From a virus, in IMG/VR virus record IMGVR_UViG_3300042314_001732, positions 1 to 48,260 of that record: DNA of 48,260 nt. One strand, written 5' to 3'. Each line of letters opens with the position of its first letter. Positions within the stretch are counted from its first letter, which is position 1. A model generated the notes under the pieces. The model was not told the DNA's origin and did not search any database. It saw only the letters and a program-made list of their open reading frames with translations. Position numbers and translations under genes: made by a program. Positions 24,764-32,323 of this stretch are shown here, piece by piece.

Positions 24764-25867
24764 GTGGGCCGCATCCGAACGCGGATCGTGACGAGGGGCG
24801 GCGGCGCAGTCGCTGACCTCACCGCCCCAACGCCCCCGGCCCCGCAGTCGCTGGCTTCGTCCGCCACGACCGCGTCGCTGACGTGGACCCATGCAGGCGC
24901 CCCCGGCGGCACCACCTACGCCCTCACCGTCGTCGATGAGGCCGGGGCCAGCGTCTCGCCGTCGTCGGGCAGCGGCCTCGGCCCCTACGTCATCCCCGTC
25001 GCGTCGGGCAAGTCCTACAGCGCCCGACTCCGCGCGACCGGCGCAGACGCCCAGACGGCGCAGAGCAGCGCGCTTGTGCAGGTGACGCCGGACCTTGCGA
25101 CTGACTTCCCCTTGGAGGGCGCCGCCGGCTGGCGCACGGTCTACGAGGCCGACTTAAAGGCGCAGGGCAGCCAAGGCCCCCTCGCCGCAGGCGCCGGAAC
25201 CATCACCGTGGACGGCGCGTCCATCGCTTACCTTGGCAACTCCGCGAGCGGGACGTTCGGTGTCAACAACACCGCCACCCTGAGCGCGGCAGACGGCCTG
25301 CTGCTCGCGACGACATCGACGGCCAACCAACTCCCGCAGCTTTCCATCACCATCCCACTGGGCGAAGCGTGGGGCCCCGACGTGTCCATGCGGGTCCGCG
25401 CCAAGATCCGCGGCCTGTGCGGCGACACGACCGATAGCGTCTTCTTCTACGTCTCGGCGCCGGACATCGCCCCGGAGTACGACTCGGCGAGCACCGCAAA
25501 GACCGGCGGCCTCCGCATCCTGGGCCAGACCACGACGGTCTACACCCGGCGCGGCGGCGCGGCATCGGCGGGCAGCACCAAGCCCGCGGGTTGGGCCAAC
25601 TACTCGACGCCGCTCTTTGTCGAGTACATCTTGGCGCCCTACGCAAACGACGTGATCGTCTTTATTGACGACGCCTCGTATGCGTCGGGTAGCTCCGACC
25701 TTGTGGGCCGGACGCAGAGCCGCGACGCAAACCCGACCGTCACGCTGCCAATCTGGCAAGATGGGTCGTACACCTCGATCAAGCTGCTGATCGCCGTCGC
25801 CAACGGCGGAAGCGGCGTCGGCCTCCCCAAGATCGCCATCGAGGCGGTGCAGGTGCAACTCCGATGA
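24764..25867 (+). CDS. Tail fibre-like protein with FnIII-type domain
   Basis: 367 aa from a GTG directly after the preceding TAA. Residues 18-108 fit a fibronectin type III domain (PPAPQSLASSATTASLTW, TTYALTVVDEAG, YSARLRATGADAQTAQSS). Residues 120-367 look like a jelly-roll carbohydrate-binding or concanavalin-like domain with aromatic strands. It may help in receptor contact. It overlaps the next ATG (ATGA). Confidence 0.65.
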   Translation: MGRIRTRIVTRGGGAVADLTAPTPPAPQSLASSATTASLTWTHAGAPGGTTYALTVVDEAGASVSPSSGSGLGPYVIPVASGKSYSARLRATGADAQTAQSSALVQVTPDLATDFPLEGAAGWRTVYEADLKAQGSQGPLAAGAGTITVDGASIAYLGNSASGTFGVNNTATLSAADGLLLATTSTANQLPQLSITIPLGEAWGPDVSMRVRAKIRGLCGDTTDSVFFYVSAPDIAPEYDSASTAKTGGLRILGQTTTVYTRRGGAASAGSTKPAGWANYSTPLFVEYILAPYANDVIVFIDDASYASGSSDLVGRTQSRDANPTVTLPIWQDGSYTSIKLLIAVANGGSGVGLPKIAIEAVQVQLR

Positions 25868-26094
25868 TCCAGATCCAGAGCACTTTTCGGGCCAGCGCCG
25901 ACCTCCCCGACGGGACCACCGTTGGGGCCACGGGCATCGTCGTGATCCTCCCCGATCCCGAGGCGTCGGCCCTCATCGCCGCGACGACCGACAGCGCCAC
26001 CACCCCGAGCGCCGCCGACAGCCGCGCCATCGCCCGGCCGATCGGGCTGGCGCTGCAAGCCGCCGTCGCCGACGGCTCTTTGGTGCTCCCGTGA
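25864..26094 (+). CDS. Hypothetical protein, 76 aa
   Basis: Coupled by ATGA to the fibre gene and by GTGA to the next. Acidic, beta-prone N-terminus (IQIQSTFRASADLPDGTT), then Ala/Ser-rich helix. Its place after the fibre gene suggests a minor virion or chaperone role; unknown. Confidence 0.6.
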   Translation: MIQIQSTFRASADLPDGTTVGATGIVVILPDPEASALIAATTDSATTPSAADSRAIARPIGLALQAAVADGSLVLP

Positions 26095-26402
26095 GCCTCG
26101 CCCTCGCCGACTGTGGACCCTGCGCCGGGACCGGGGCCCTCGTGCGCGATCACCTCCCGCCGACCCTCAGCCCCGACGCCCGCGCCCTCATCCTCACCCG
26201 TCTGGAGCACGGCGCGACCACCTACGGCGCGCCCCTGCGGATCGGCTGGGGGCCCGCCGCGATCGAGCGGTTGCAAGAGTTGTGCGACGCCGTGGCCTAC
26301 GCCGTGGCAGACCCCACCTGTCCGCCCGAAGACCTCGCCGCGATCGTGTCGCTTGCCAACCGGGCGACCCGCCACGCGATCACCGCCGGGATCGCGCTGT
26401 GA
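26091..26402 (+). CDS. Hypothetical protein, 103 aa, GTG start
   Basis: GTG at 26091 overlaps the previous TGA. It begins SLALADCGPCAGTGAL, with a Cys pair, and is then helical (LSPDARALILTRLEHGATTYG and IERLQELCDAVAYAVAD). The segment LEHGATTYGAPL recalls phage proteins with dNTP-pyrophosphohydrolase-like helices, but no catalytic residues are visible. Unknown. Confidence 0.6.
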   Translation: MSLALADCGPCAGTGALVRDHLPPTLSPDARALILTRLEHGATTYGAPLRIGWGPAAIERLQELCDAVAYAVADPTCPPEDLAAIVSLANRATRHAITAGIAL

Positions 26403-26512
26403 TCCTCGCCCGCACACTCCCCGGCCGCGCGGCACCCTACCGTCTGCGCGACCGCGACCTCATCGAGTTCGCCGTCCGCTGGGCCCGGCGCAACCGCACA
26501 CCGGAGGCATGA
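26399..26512 (+). CDS. Very small protein, 37 aa, GTG start
   Basis: GTG 26399 overlaps the preceding TGA, the same GTGA arrangement as its upstream neighbour. Basic, with RLRDRDLIEFAVRWARRN as a likely amphipathic helix. Its last codons contain the GGAGG used by the endolysin gene, so it may also serve as a coupling leader. Confidence 0.5.
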   Translation: MILARTLPGRAAPYRLRDRDLIEFAVRWARRNRTPEA

Positions 26513-26514
26513 CC

Positions 26515-26964
26515 ATGCCAGCCCCCTACGCATGGAGCCGCGCATCCCGCGCCGAGCTGGACACCTGCGATCCGCTGCTCGTCCTGCTGTTCGACCGGGC
26601 CATCCGGCGCGCCGACCTCAAGCGCGACCTCCGCGTGGTCTACGGCCACCGGAGCAACGCCACACAGGCCGGGCTCTACGCGCAGGGCCGCACCACCCCC
26701 GGCCCCATCGTCACCTGGGCCAAGCCGGGCACCTCGCGCCACAACACCCTCCCCAGCAAAGCGGTGGACGTGGTGCCGCTTTTCGGCGGGCAGGTGAGCT
26801 ACCAATGGCCTGACTACCACGCGATCGCCCCCACCGTGAAAGCAGAGTGGGCCGCCATGCAAGCCGAGGGGCTGGTCCCCGCTGGCGTCGAACTTACTTG
26901 GGGCGGCGACTGGGCCAAAAGGCCGGACGGCGCGCACTGGCAGATCGACAGCGTGGTAGACTGA
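26515..26964 (+). CDS. Endolysin, M15-family L,D-/D,D-peptidase
   Basis: 149 aa. A zinc peptidase of the VanY/M15 type that cuts peptide cross-links of the cell wall. Metal and catalytic residues: SRHNTLPSKAVD (H76, D85), then TWGGDW (128-133) and DGAHWQ with H141. Size and single-domain layout resemble T5-type endolysins. There is no signal peptide, so release probably needs a holin. Two in-frame ATGs exist; the second (26515) has GGAGG at 7-base spacing and was chosen. Confidence 0.9.
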   Translation: MPAPYAWSRASRAELDTCDPLLVLLFDRAIRRADLKRDLRVVYGHRSNATQAGLYAQGRTTPGPIVTWAKPGTSRHNTLPSKAVDVVPLFGGQVSYQWPDYHAIAPTVKAEWAAMQAEGLVPAGVELTWGGDWAKRPDGAHWQIDSVVD

Positions 26965-26967
26965 CCC

Positions 26968-27276
26968 ATGCCCTTCGCCCTCTACCTCGCCCAAGCCGCG
27001 GCCCCCGCCATCGCCGCCGACGTCCCGCCCGACCTGCTCGCCGCGGGCGCCACCAGCCTGCTCGGCGGCGGCGGCCTCGTTGGCGCCCTCGGCCTGCTCG
27101 CCCGCTGGGTGGTCGGGTCCGTTGAGACGCGCCTCACCAGCTACGAAGCCCGGATCGTCGCGCTGGAGGGCATCGTGGGCGACCTGCGCGCCGACATGCG
27201 CGTGGCAGCGGAGCGGGACCGGCACCTCCGCGAAGTCTTGGGCACCCTTCAGACCACGCTGGAGCGCAGCCGATGA
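26968..27276 (+). CDS. Putative holin: membrane segments plus coiled coil
   Basis: 102 aa, 3 bp after the endolysin stop. A hydrophobic N-terminus (residues 3-17), a clear membrane span LLGGGGLVGALGLLARWVVG (about 31-50), and a charged coiled coil (ETRLTSYEARIVALEGIVGD and on) to the end. One or two spans plus a cytoplasmic coil next to an endolysin suggest a holin; an inner-membrane spanin-like role is the alternative. Confidence 0.65.
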   Translation: MPFALYLAQAAAPAIAADVPPDLLAAGATSLLGGGGLVGALGLLARWVVGSVETRLTSYEARIVALEGIVGDLRADMRVAAERDRHLREVLGTLQTTLERSR

Positions 27277-27851
27277 CGCGCCACAAGCCGCCCGGCGCCG
27301 TCCGCCTCCGCGTGGTGCCGTCCGACCTGTCCGTGGCGATGGCGCGGTGCCGCGCGCACCACCGCCACCTGCCCCGCGTCATCGGCGGGCTGTGCGCGTT
27401 CGAAGTCCTCCGCATGGACCGACCGCACCCGCAGGCCGCGCTCTTTGGCGAGCGGCTCGGCGAGCCCTGCGCCTGGGCCATCGTGGGCCGGGCCGTCGCG
27501 CGCGTGCTCGACGCCGACGGCTGGCGCGAGCTGACCCGCAGCATCTGCCCCGAGGGTGCCCCGCCTGGATGCGCGTCGGCCCTGCTCGGCGCCGTCGCCC
27601 GGTGGTCGCGGGTGTCCGGCGACCCCGTGGTGACGTACACCCTCGCGCACGAAACCGGCGTCTCCCTCCGCGCCGCCGGATGGATCGCCGTCGGCACCAC
27701 GAGGGGCGGCCAATGGGACGTGCCCAGCCGCGCCCGCGCCATCCGGCCCGACATCATCGCCGCGCCCAAGGTCCGATGGGTGCCGCCGCACGTCCTCCCC
27801 CTCGCCATCGCCCGCGGCTGGACCCCGACCGCCGCAGAGGTAGCCGCATGA
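27273..27851 (+). CDS. XF1762-family protein (GNAT-like)
   Basis: 192 aa. It shows the pattern of XF1762-family proteins found in many phages: VVPSDLSVAMARCRAHHRH near the start, CAWAIVGRAVAR, then a strand-turn-helix with TRSICPEGAPPGCASALLGA, VVTYTLAHETGVSLRAAGW and VPSRARAIRP. The family looks like N-acetyltransferases but its substrate is unknown. A sequence QAALF between the first two blocks resembles a clamp-binding pentapeptide, which may be chance. Coupled by ATGA on both sides. Confidence 0.8.
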   Translation: MTRHKPPGAVRLRVVPSDLSVAMARCRAHHRHLPRVIGGLCAFEVLRMDRPHPQAALFGERLGEPCAWAIVGRAVARVLDADGWRELTRSICPEGAPPGCASALLGAVARWSRVSGDPVVTYTLAHETGVSLRAAGWIAVGTTRGGQWDVPSRARAIRPDIIAAPKVRWVPPHVLPLAIARGWTPTAAEVAA

Positions 27852-28090
27852 GCCCGCCCCTCGCCTACGCCATCGCGACCGACGCGCCCCCCGGCCTTCA
27901 CCTCGCGCCCAGCGACGACGCGCACCGGGCCGACCCGCGCGGCAGCCCCCTCAGCAGCCCCCAGCGCGCCGCCGCGCTCGCCCTGATCGCCGTCGCGCTC
28001 GCCATCCTCGGCCCCGCCGACGACACCCCCGCGCCCGCGGAGCCGCCCGACACCCGGCCGTCGCTCCCCGGCCGCCTGACCGGAGCCTGA
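27848..28090 (+). CDS. Small membrane protein, 80 aa
   Basis: ATG overlaps the preceding TGA. A single hydrophobic span (about residues 40-55, AALALIAVALAILG) is flanked by polar regions, with a Pro-rich C-terminus. Position next to endolysin and holin suggests a lysis accessory such as a second holin or spanin-like protein; no lipobox is seen. Confidence 0.6.
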   Translation: MSPPLAYAIATDAPPGLHLAPSDDAHRADPRGSPLSSPQRAAALALIAVALAILGPADDTPAPAEPPDTRPSLPGRLTGA

Positions 28091-28092
28091 CC

Positions 28093-28452
28093 ATGTGCCG
28101 TCCTGACTCGTGTTGGTCCCCGCCCGTCTGCATCAACCCCCTCGCCCTCCCCGCCGTCCGCCGCTTCGACCTCGTCTGGTCGCGCTCCATCCCCGGCCAC
28201 CCGACCGGTTGGGGCGAGTCCACCGGCACCGGGGAGCACGTCAGCAGCGCCGAGTGGGCCAGCATCACCGGGGCCGCCCTCACCTCCGAGGCCGCCATGC
28301 TGGGCGCCCTCAACGCCAGCGCGGCAGCCCCCGCATGGGCGCGTGCCGAGGCGAAGGCGCTCGCTCACGGTGGGCAGCCCGCGGTGGACGCGCTTGTGGC
28401 GCTCATGCGCGCCCGGTGCATCCGATGGAACGGGAAGCCGCTCGACTGGTAG
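28093..28452 (+). CDS. Hypothetical protein, 119 aa, last gene of plus arm
   Basis: CGGAG precedes the ATG. Three Cys residues in the first 13 residues (MCRPDSCWSPPVC) may bind a metal or form disulfides; the rest is Ala-rich and helical (AWARAEAKALAHGG). The stop is 2 bp from the stop of the convergent minus-strand gene, so transcripts from both arms must collide or overlap here. Unknown. Confidence 0.6.
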   Translation: MCRPDSCWSPPVCINPLALPAVRRFDLVWSRSIPGHPTGWGESTGTGEHVSSAEWASITGAALTSEAAMLGALNASAAAPAWARAEAKALAHGGQPAVDALVALMRARCIRWNGKPLDW

Positions 28453-28454
28453 AG

Positions 28455-28685
28455 CTACCGGCTGGCCCGGCCCCAAAGCACCCCGCCGCGCCACGCCAGC
28501 CACACGGCCGCGCTGGCGACGCCCCGGCCGGTCACCAGCATCGAAAGCAGAAGCGCCGAGACAGCAGCGTGAAGCCGCCAGTCTGCGGCGCTTTCGGCTG
28601 TCTCGGCGTTGTCGGCCCGGAGCGCGGAGGTCCGCACGTCAAGGCCGAGGATCGTGGTCAGCCGCTCGCGCTCCGCATCGTGCAT
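28455..28685 (-). CDS. Small membrane protein, 76 aa
   Basis: Starts at ATG 28685 with GGGGG 6 bases upstream; a GTG at 28697 is possible. The first 38 residues are charged and helical (ERERLTTILGLDVRTSALRA), followed by hydrophobic AAVSALLLSMLVTG and a second possible span. Last gene of the minus arm. Topology would suit a holin- or spanin-like factor, but the strand differs from the lysis genes. Confidence 0.55.
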   Translation of the reverse strand: MHDAERERLTTILGLDVRTSALRADNAETAESAADWRLHAAVSALLLSMLVTGRGVASAAVWLAWRGGVLWGRASR

Positions 28686-28791
28686 CGGCACCCCCACGGC
28701 GCCGCCGGGCTCCGGTGGAGCGCGTAGGGGCGGAGCCTGTGGGGCATCCTACCCCGGAGAGGTACGGGGCGGGTTTCGGGCGGTGTCAGCC

Positions 28792-29019
28792 TCACGCCCC
28801 GACCGGCCCCGGCGGCAGCGGTGCCCAATGGGTCGGCGGCAGATCCCGGCTGCGCTCATGCCCCGACACGTCAAGCCGTCGCCAATAGGGCCACAGACGC
28901 GCAAACGGCGAATGGCGCGAGGCCCAGACGGCGCAGGTCATCGTGCCCGGCTTTGACGGCGGCCAGACCAAGACGGCGGTCCCGTCCTTCGGCGCTGTTT
29001 CAATCGGTTGCCAGTCCAT
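28792..29019 (-). CDS. DUF551-like small protein
   Basis: 75 aa. Begins MDWQPIETAPKDGTAVLVW and ends THWAPLPPGPVGA, the two hallmarks of the short DUF551-type proteins common in phages of Proteobacteria. Function unknown. GAGGGGG lies upstream of the ATG; a longer frame to 29088 has no such site. Confidence 0.75.
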   Translation of the reverse strand: MDWQPIETAPKDGTAVLVWPPSKPGTMTCAVWASRHSPFARLWPYWRRLDVSGHERSRDLPPTHWAPLPPGPVGA

Positions 29020-29089
29020 CACGTCACCCCCTCGCGCCCCTCGGCGCCGCCTCAACCCGCGCCCAGCCACCATGGCCGGGCGCCTCACC

Positions 29090-29320
29090 TCACGCCCACC
29101 GCCGCGCCGCCGCGGCCCAGCCCTCGGCCGCTGCCTCGCGCCGCATCAACCGGGTGCGACACCGCACCGCCTCGCCAGGGGCCATCACGGCAGTCGAGCG
29201 CCACCGCTCACCCCAGCCGCCGGCCGCCATCCACGCCTCCAGCGCGAGCAGGTGCGCGCGCATCCGGGCCGCCGCCGACGTGCGCCGCACCGTGCGGGCG
29301 ACCCGCAGGCGGCGCCTCAT
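29090..29320 (-). CDS. Hypothetical basic protein, 76 aa
   Basis: Overlaps the upstream gene by ATGA. Very rich in Arg, Ala and Trp with helical character (RRTSAAARMRAHLLALEAWM). Could bind nucleic acid. No family is recognised; support comes from the coupling and the codon pattern. Confidence 0.5.
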   Translation of the reverse strand: MRRRLRVARTVRRTSAAARMRAHLLALEAWMAAGGWGERWRSTAVMAPGEAVRCRTRLMRREAAAEGWAAAARRWA

Positions 29321-29532
29321 CGGTCGCCCCCGCCGCGCTGCTCGATGTAGAAGGCCAACGCATCGACCTCCTCGGCGAGGCCCAGCACCTTCCGGCTCCG
29401 CAGCGTCTTAGCCCGCAGCCTCAACGCTCTGGCGATGGCCGCGCGCTCCCGCTCGGCGCCGCGCTGCTCGGCGGCTGCGATGACGGCGGCGGCCTGCTCG
29501 GCGGCAGCGGCAAGCGGGCGGGTCGGGGTCAT
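29317..29532 (-). CDS. Helical protein with AEQRGAERERAAI segment, 71 aa
   Basis: A continuous charged helix (AEQAAAVIAAAEQRGAERERAAI) carries a 44-bp DNA block repeated in the gene at 30751-31218. It is coupled to both neighbours by ATGA. Coiled-coil type small phage protein; unknown role. Confidence 0.55.
   Translation of the reverse strand: MTPTRPLAAAAEQAAAVIAAAEQRGAERERAAIARALRLRAKTLRSRKVLGLAEEVDALAFYIEQRGGGDR
29438..29481. repeat. 44-bp direct repeat, copy 1 (copy 2 at 30911-30954)
   Basis: Identical 44 bases occur in two minus-strand genes and in both encode the peptide AAEQRGAERERAAI. A shared in-frame block at this length points to duplication or recombination between the small genes. 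Confidence 0.85.
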
Positions 29533-29672
29533 CGGGTCTCCGGGTGCCGCTCAGCGCGGCAGTCGAGGTGTCGCCGCTCAGCCGCGCCCCACGCCACTAC
29601 GGCGAGGAGCAGGCCGACGACGGCGGCGCAGGCGGCGATCGGCCAGGGGCCGATGGATCGGGTCGGGGTCAT
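29529..29672 (-). CDS. 47-aa single-span membrane protein
   Basis: MTPTRSIGPWPIAACAAVVG followed by LLLAVVAWGAAERRHLDC: a single span with a polar C-terminal tail. The start and stop fit the chain (stop overlaps the next ATG), and GGAGCCGACC lies before the ATG region shared with other minus genes. Too short for routine gene finders. Possible lysis or membrane-stress role; inference. Confidence 0.55.
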   Translation of the reverse strand: MTPTRSIGPWPIAACAAVVGLLLAVVAWGAAERRHLDCRAERHPETR

Positions 29673-29749
29673 GGTCGGCTCCGTGGGCGGTGGTGCGCCC
29701 GGATGGGCGGCGGTGCCGGGGCCTTGCGGCGGCCCCGTGGCCGGGAGGG

Positions 29750-30022
29750 TCAGGCGGCAGCGCGGACGCCGGCCTTGCGCTCGGCGTAGTAGGTGGCGAC
29801 GGCCGCGTGGAAGGCGTCGCGCAGGTCGCGGTCGGCCGAGTCGCCGTAGAAGGCGGCCTGTGAGGCGGTGAGCAGGATGCTGGCGTTGTCATGCACCTCG
29901 GCGGCGCAGGACTTGTGGCTGTCGCGGCGCATGATGGCAGCGATGGACGCCAGCTTGGCCTTGTGCGCGGCGCCGGTACGGGTCTCAAGGGGAGCGGGAA
30001 CGGTGCAGAAGGTGGCGGTCAT
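29750..30022 (-). CDS. Hypothetical protein, 90 aa
   Basis: ATG at 30022 preceded by GGAGCCACC. Directly downstream of the promoter at 30081-30109, hence the first gene of this sub-operon. Middle segment HKAKLASIAAIMRRDSHKSC, then DNASILLTASQAAFYGDSADRDLRDAF. Similar in size and context to other promoter-proximal minus genes; function unknown. Confidence 0.65.
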   Translation of the reverse strand: MTATFCTVPAPLETRTGAAHKAKLASIAAIMRRDSHKSCAAEVHDNASILLTASQAAFYGDSADRDLRDAFHAAVATYYAERKAGVRAAA

Positions 30023-30080
30023 GGTGGCTCCGGTGGGCTGGGCCCGGTAGCGGTCGGCTTCATCGCCGCCCCGCCCACAC

Positions 30081-30109
30081 ACTCTATCGACCCTGGTTCA
30101 TGCGGTCAA
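30081..30109 (-). promoter_or_regulatory. Minus-strand promoter (TTGACC-17-TAGAGT) with upstream element
   Basis: TTGACC (30109-30104), 17 bp, TAGAGT (30086-30081). Just upstream on the minus strand is ATTGTTTGCGAAAGCTA, the upstream element shared with the promoters at 33720, 37987 and 39985. A 22-codon frame starting at 30152 runs through it but is judged chance. Confidence 0.85.
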
Positions 30110-30163
30110 TAGCTTTCGCAAACAATCCCCGAAGATTGTCGAAGATGCCCATCACCACGACGA

Positions 30164-30754
30164 TCACGACCCGAGCAGCGCCCGCACGTCTTCGGCTGAC
30201 CACTCCCCGCGGCCTGTTGGGGTGCGCCTGGGGGCCAGCTCCGGCGCGCACAGGTCGCCGAGCTTCGCCGCGATCGCCCGGTCGCTGACGTCGATCGACC
30301 GATAGAACCGGGCCGCCTTCCACGGATCGACCCCGTCGCCGACCTTCGCGAGCGGCGGCGCAGAGGCCGGGCGTGTGGCGTCGATGGCCGCGGCGCGCCG
30401 GGTCGGCACGGTGCGCGCCACCTCGATCCGCTCGCGCACCACTGGCGAGGGTCGCACTTCCTTCGGCGCGTCAACCTCATCGGGCACCCGCCGGAACACA
30501 GCGGCGGCCCGACTGGCGGCGCGAGCGCTGACCTTGCCCACCGCGGACAGGAGCAACACGCGGGTCGCGCAGGCCCGTTGGGTGCGGCACCCGAGCAGGC
30601 GCACCACCTCGGCAGCGGCAGCGATCTCGGCGGGCGTCGGGGCTGGCGAGGGGGCGGGCCGGATGCCGCCGGCGAAGTCGATCAGCGCGGCGTCTTCGGC
30701 GGCGGACCACGGCGCGGATCGGCGGCGCGAAGGGTCGGCAACGGGGGCAGTCAC
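30164..30754 (-). CDS. Putative SANT/Myb-like DNA-binding protein
   Basis: 196 aa from a GTG overlapping the previous TGA. Residues 12-70 look like a Myb/SANT-type domain: PWSAAEDAALIDFAGG, then LLGCRTQRACATR, with the spaced Trp and Arg of such domains; a second similar end motif is EWSAEDVRALLG at the C-terminus. The middle is Pro/Arg-rich and probably disordered. It could be a transcription or packaging regulator of the phage. Confidence 0.55.
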   Translation of the reverse strand: MTAPVADPSRRRSAPWSAAEDAALIDFAGGIRPAPSPAPTPAEIAAAAEVVRLLGCRTQRACATRVLLLSAVGKVSARAASRAAAVFRRVPDEVDAPKEVRPSPVVRERIEVARTVPTRRAAAIDATRPASAPPLAKVGDGVDPWKAARFYRSIDVSDRAIAAKLGDLCAPELAPRRTPTGRGEWSAEDVRALLGS

Positions 30755-31218
30755 TGGACACCCCCTGGCCCGAGCAGGTGCGCGCCACGCTCGATCGACT
30801 CGCACTCCATCCGGACGAACCGCTCGACCGCCGGGTTCGGCCCGGTCCCGACGTGCTGCCCCCCGCGCCGATCGGCAGCATCGCGGTGCTGGCACAGGTA
30901 CGCCACGATCGCCGCGCGCTCCCGCTCGGCGCCGCGCTGCTCGGCGGCTGCGATTTCAGCCGGGCGAGAGGCTATCAGGGCACGCCGCTCGGCCAGCAAG
31001 ACTTGCAGTTCGGCCCGCTCCCGTTCGGCGCGCGTTGGCTTCGGCTTCGGCTTTGGGGTGCCCGCCTCAAAGACAGGGCAATCGCCGTCATAGTCCGCCT
31101 TGATGATGCGGTTGATCGGCAGATCGTCATGGTCATCATCCGGGCGGTAGCAGGCGGCCCGCCCTACCTGACCCCAGCGGCAGCCCCGACACACGAGCGG
31201 GCTTGGATCGTCGCTCAT
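30751..31218 (-). CDS. Cys-rich N-terminus plus coiled-coil protein, 155 aa
   Basis: N-terminus has CRGCRWGQVG and two later Cys (zinc-ribbon-like), then a Lys/Pro linker, a charged coiled coil (TRAERERAELQVLLAERRAL) and the repeated peptide AAEQRGAERERAAI. Overlaps ThyX stop (ATGA) and the next start (GTGA). Unknown. Confidence 0.6.
   Translation of the reverse strand: MSDDPSPLVCRGCRWGQVGRAACYRPDDDHDDLPINRIIKADYDGDCPVFEAGTPKPKPKPTRAERERAELQVLLAERRALIASRPAEIAAAEQRGAERERAAIVAYLCQHRDAADRRGGQHVGTGPNPAVERFVRMECESIERGAHLLGPGGVQ
30911..30954. repeat. 44-bp direct repeat, copy 2
   Basis: Exact copy of 29438-29481, same strand and same reading frame. Confidence 0.85.
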
Positions 31219-32078
31219 CGCGCACCCCCGCCGATCTTGAGCATCGCCCGCGCGGCCGGGCCTTGAATGTCGCTGACAGGCAGATCGGCCAAAGCCTCGC
31301 GCAGCGCCCGCACTTCCGGGCCGCTCAACGTGACAGCGTCAAGCCGGTGATCCGTGAAGGCTGACCACGTCGCGGGCACCCATTGGGCCACGATGCCCGC
31401 GATCACCTCGGCGTAGACCCGGATCTCGAGCTGGGCGTGGCTGTCCAGGCGCAGGGTCAAGAAGTGCAGAAGGTTGTGGAGGTCGATCTTCCAGACCCAT
31501 TCGGTGTATTGGTTCACCGGCCCGACCATGCGCGCGATCTCGGGTGCGACGGCGGGGCAGGTGTCGTCTCCGGTGGTCAGCGTCCCGACCCAAGCGACCG
31601 CGTCGCTGCTCAGATCGTGGATCGTCTCGGCGACCTCGGCGCCAAGCTCGGGCGCCAAGGGCTCGCCCCGCCCCTGTTTGTTGAGGGTCGGCGGGCCGCA
31701 GATCGTGGAGGGTTCGGGGACATAGACGTCGGTGGGGAGGCTGGTGTAGCGGGCCGACTGCTCGTTGATGCTGCTCATGCGATGGCGCATCCACTGGCGG
31801 GCGACAAAGATCGGCGCCTTGACGTGCAGCTTCAGGACGGCCATCTCGCTGGGCGACGTGTGCCGATGCTCTGTGAGGTAGCGGATCAGGCGGGCGTCCT
31901 GCTCGGCGGTGCGCTCGGCTTCGTGGCGGCCGTAGCTCACGCGGGCAGCCGCAGCGATCGAGGCGTCGTTGCCCATGTAGTCAACGACCCGGACGAAGCC
32001 GTGAACGTGGACCGAGTGGGCGACGCCGAGCATGGCGTCGAGGGCGGGCGAATGGGGGCGGATCATGGTCGGGGTCAT
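31215..32078 (-). CDS. thyX: Flavin-dependent thymidylate synthase ThyX
   Basis: 287 aa. Makes dTMP from dUMP using FAD and methylenetetrahydrofolate. The ThyX signature RHR-x7-S is present as RHRMSSINEQS (98-108), followed by ARYTSLP; other conserved parts are RYLTEHRHTSPSE (66-78) and QYTEWVWKIDLHNLLHFL. Start ATG 32078 overlaps the upstream stop. Works with the phage RNR and MazG-like protein in dNTP supply. Confidence 0.95.
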   Translation of the reverse strand: MTPTMIRPHSPALDAMLGVAHSVHVHGFVRVVDYMGNDASIAAAARVSYGRHEAERTAEQDARLIRYLTEHRHTSPSEMAVLKLHVKAPIFVARQWMRHRMSSINEQSARYTSLPTDVYVPEPSTICGPPTLNKQGRGEPLAPELGAEVAETIHDLSSDAVAWVGTLTTGDDTCPAVAPEIARMVGPVNQYTEWVWKIDLHNLLHFLTLRLDSHAQLEIRVYAEVIAGIVAQWVPATWSAFTDHRLDAVTLSGPEVRALREALADLPVSDIQGPAARAMLKIGGGAR

Positions 32079-32323
32079 GCGGTGTCTCCGGGGCGGACGG
32101 TCTTCATGACCACGCCGTTGTGTTCGAGGGTGACGATGTCGTCGGTGTGGGACAGCGCGTGCTTGTCCCGCTCCATCATGCGGCGGCACTCCGAGGCGAA
32201 GCGCGAGTCCGCCAACGCCTCGGCGCCGGGGCCGCTCAGGGTCAGAACGTCGTCGAAGATCAAGGCGGGCGGGTCATAGAAGTCGCGGAACCTACAGCGG
32301 ACGATCCAGACGTCGGGGGTCAT
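32075..32323 (-). CDS. Hypothetical protein, 82 aa
   Basis: Coupled to ThyX by ATGA and to its upstream gene by ATGA. Alternating hydrophobic strands (VWIVRCRF, ALIFDDVLTL, DDIVTLEHNGVVM) suggest a small beta protein. Unknown. Confidence 0.6.
   Translation of the reverse strand: MTPDVWIVRCRFRDFYDPPALIFDDVLTLSGPGAEALADSRFASECRRMMERDKHALSHTDDIVTLEHNGVVMKTVRPGDTA

Noticed and set aside
30084-30152. A 22-codon frame starting MGIFDNLRGLFAKAIDR on the minus strand
   Set aside because: It runs straight through the conserved promoter element at 30081-30127; the corresponding frame in the promoter copy at 33720 has a stop, so the protein-like look is explained by the promoter sequence.
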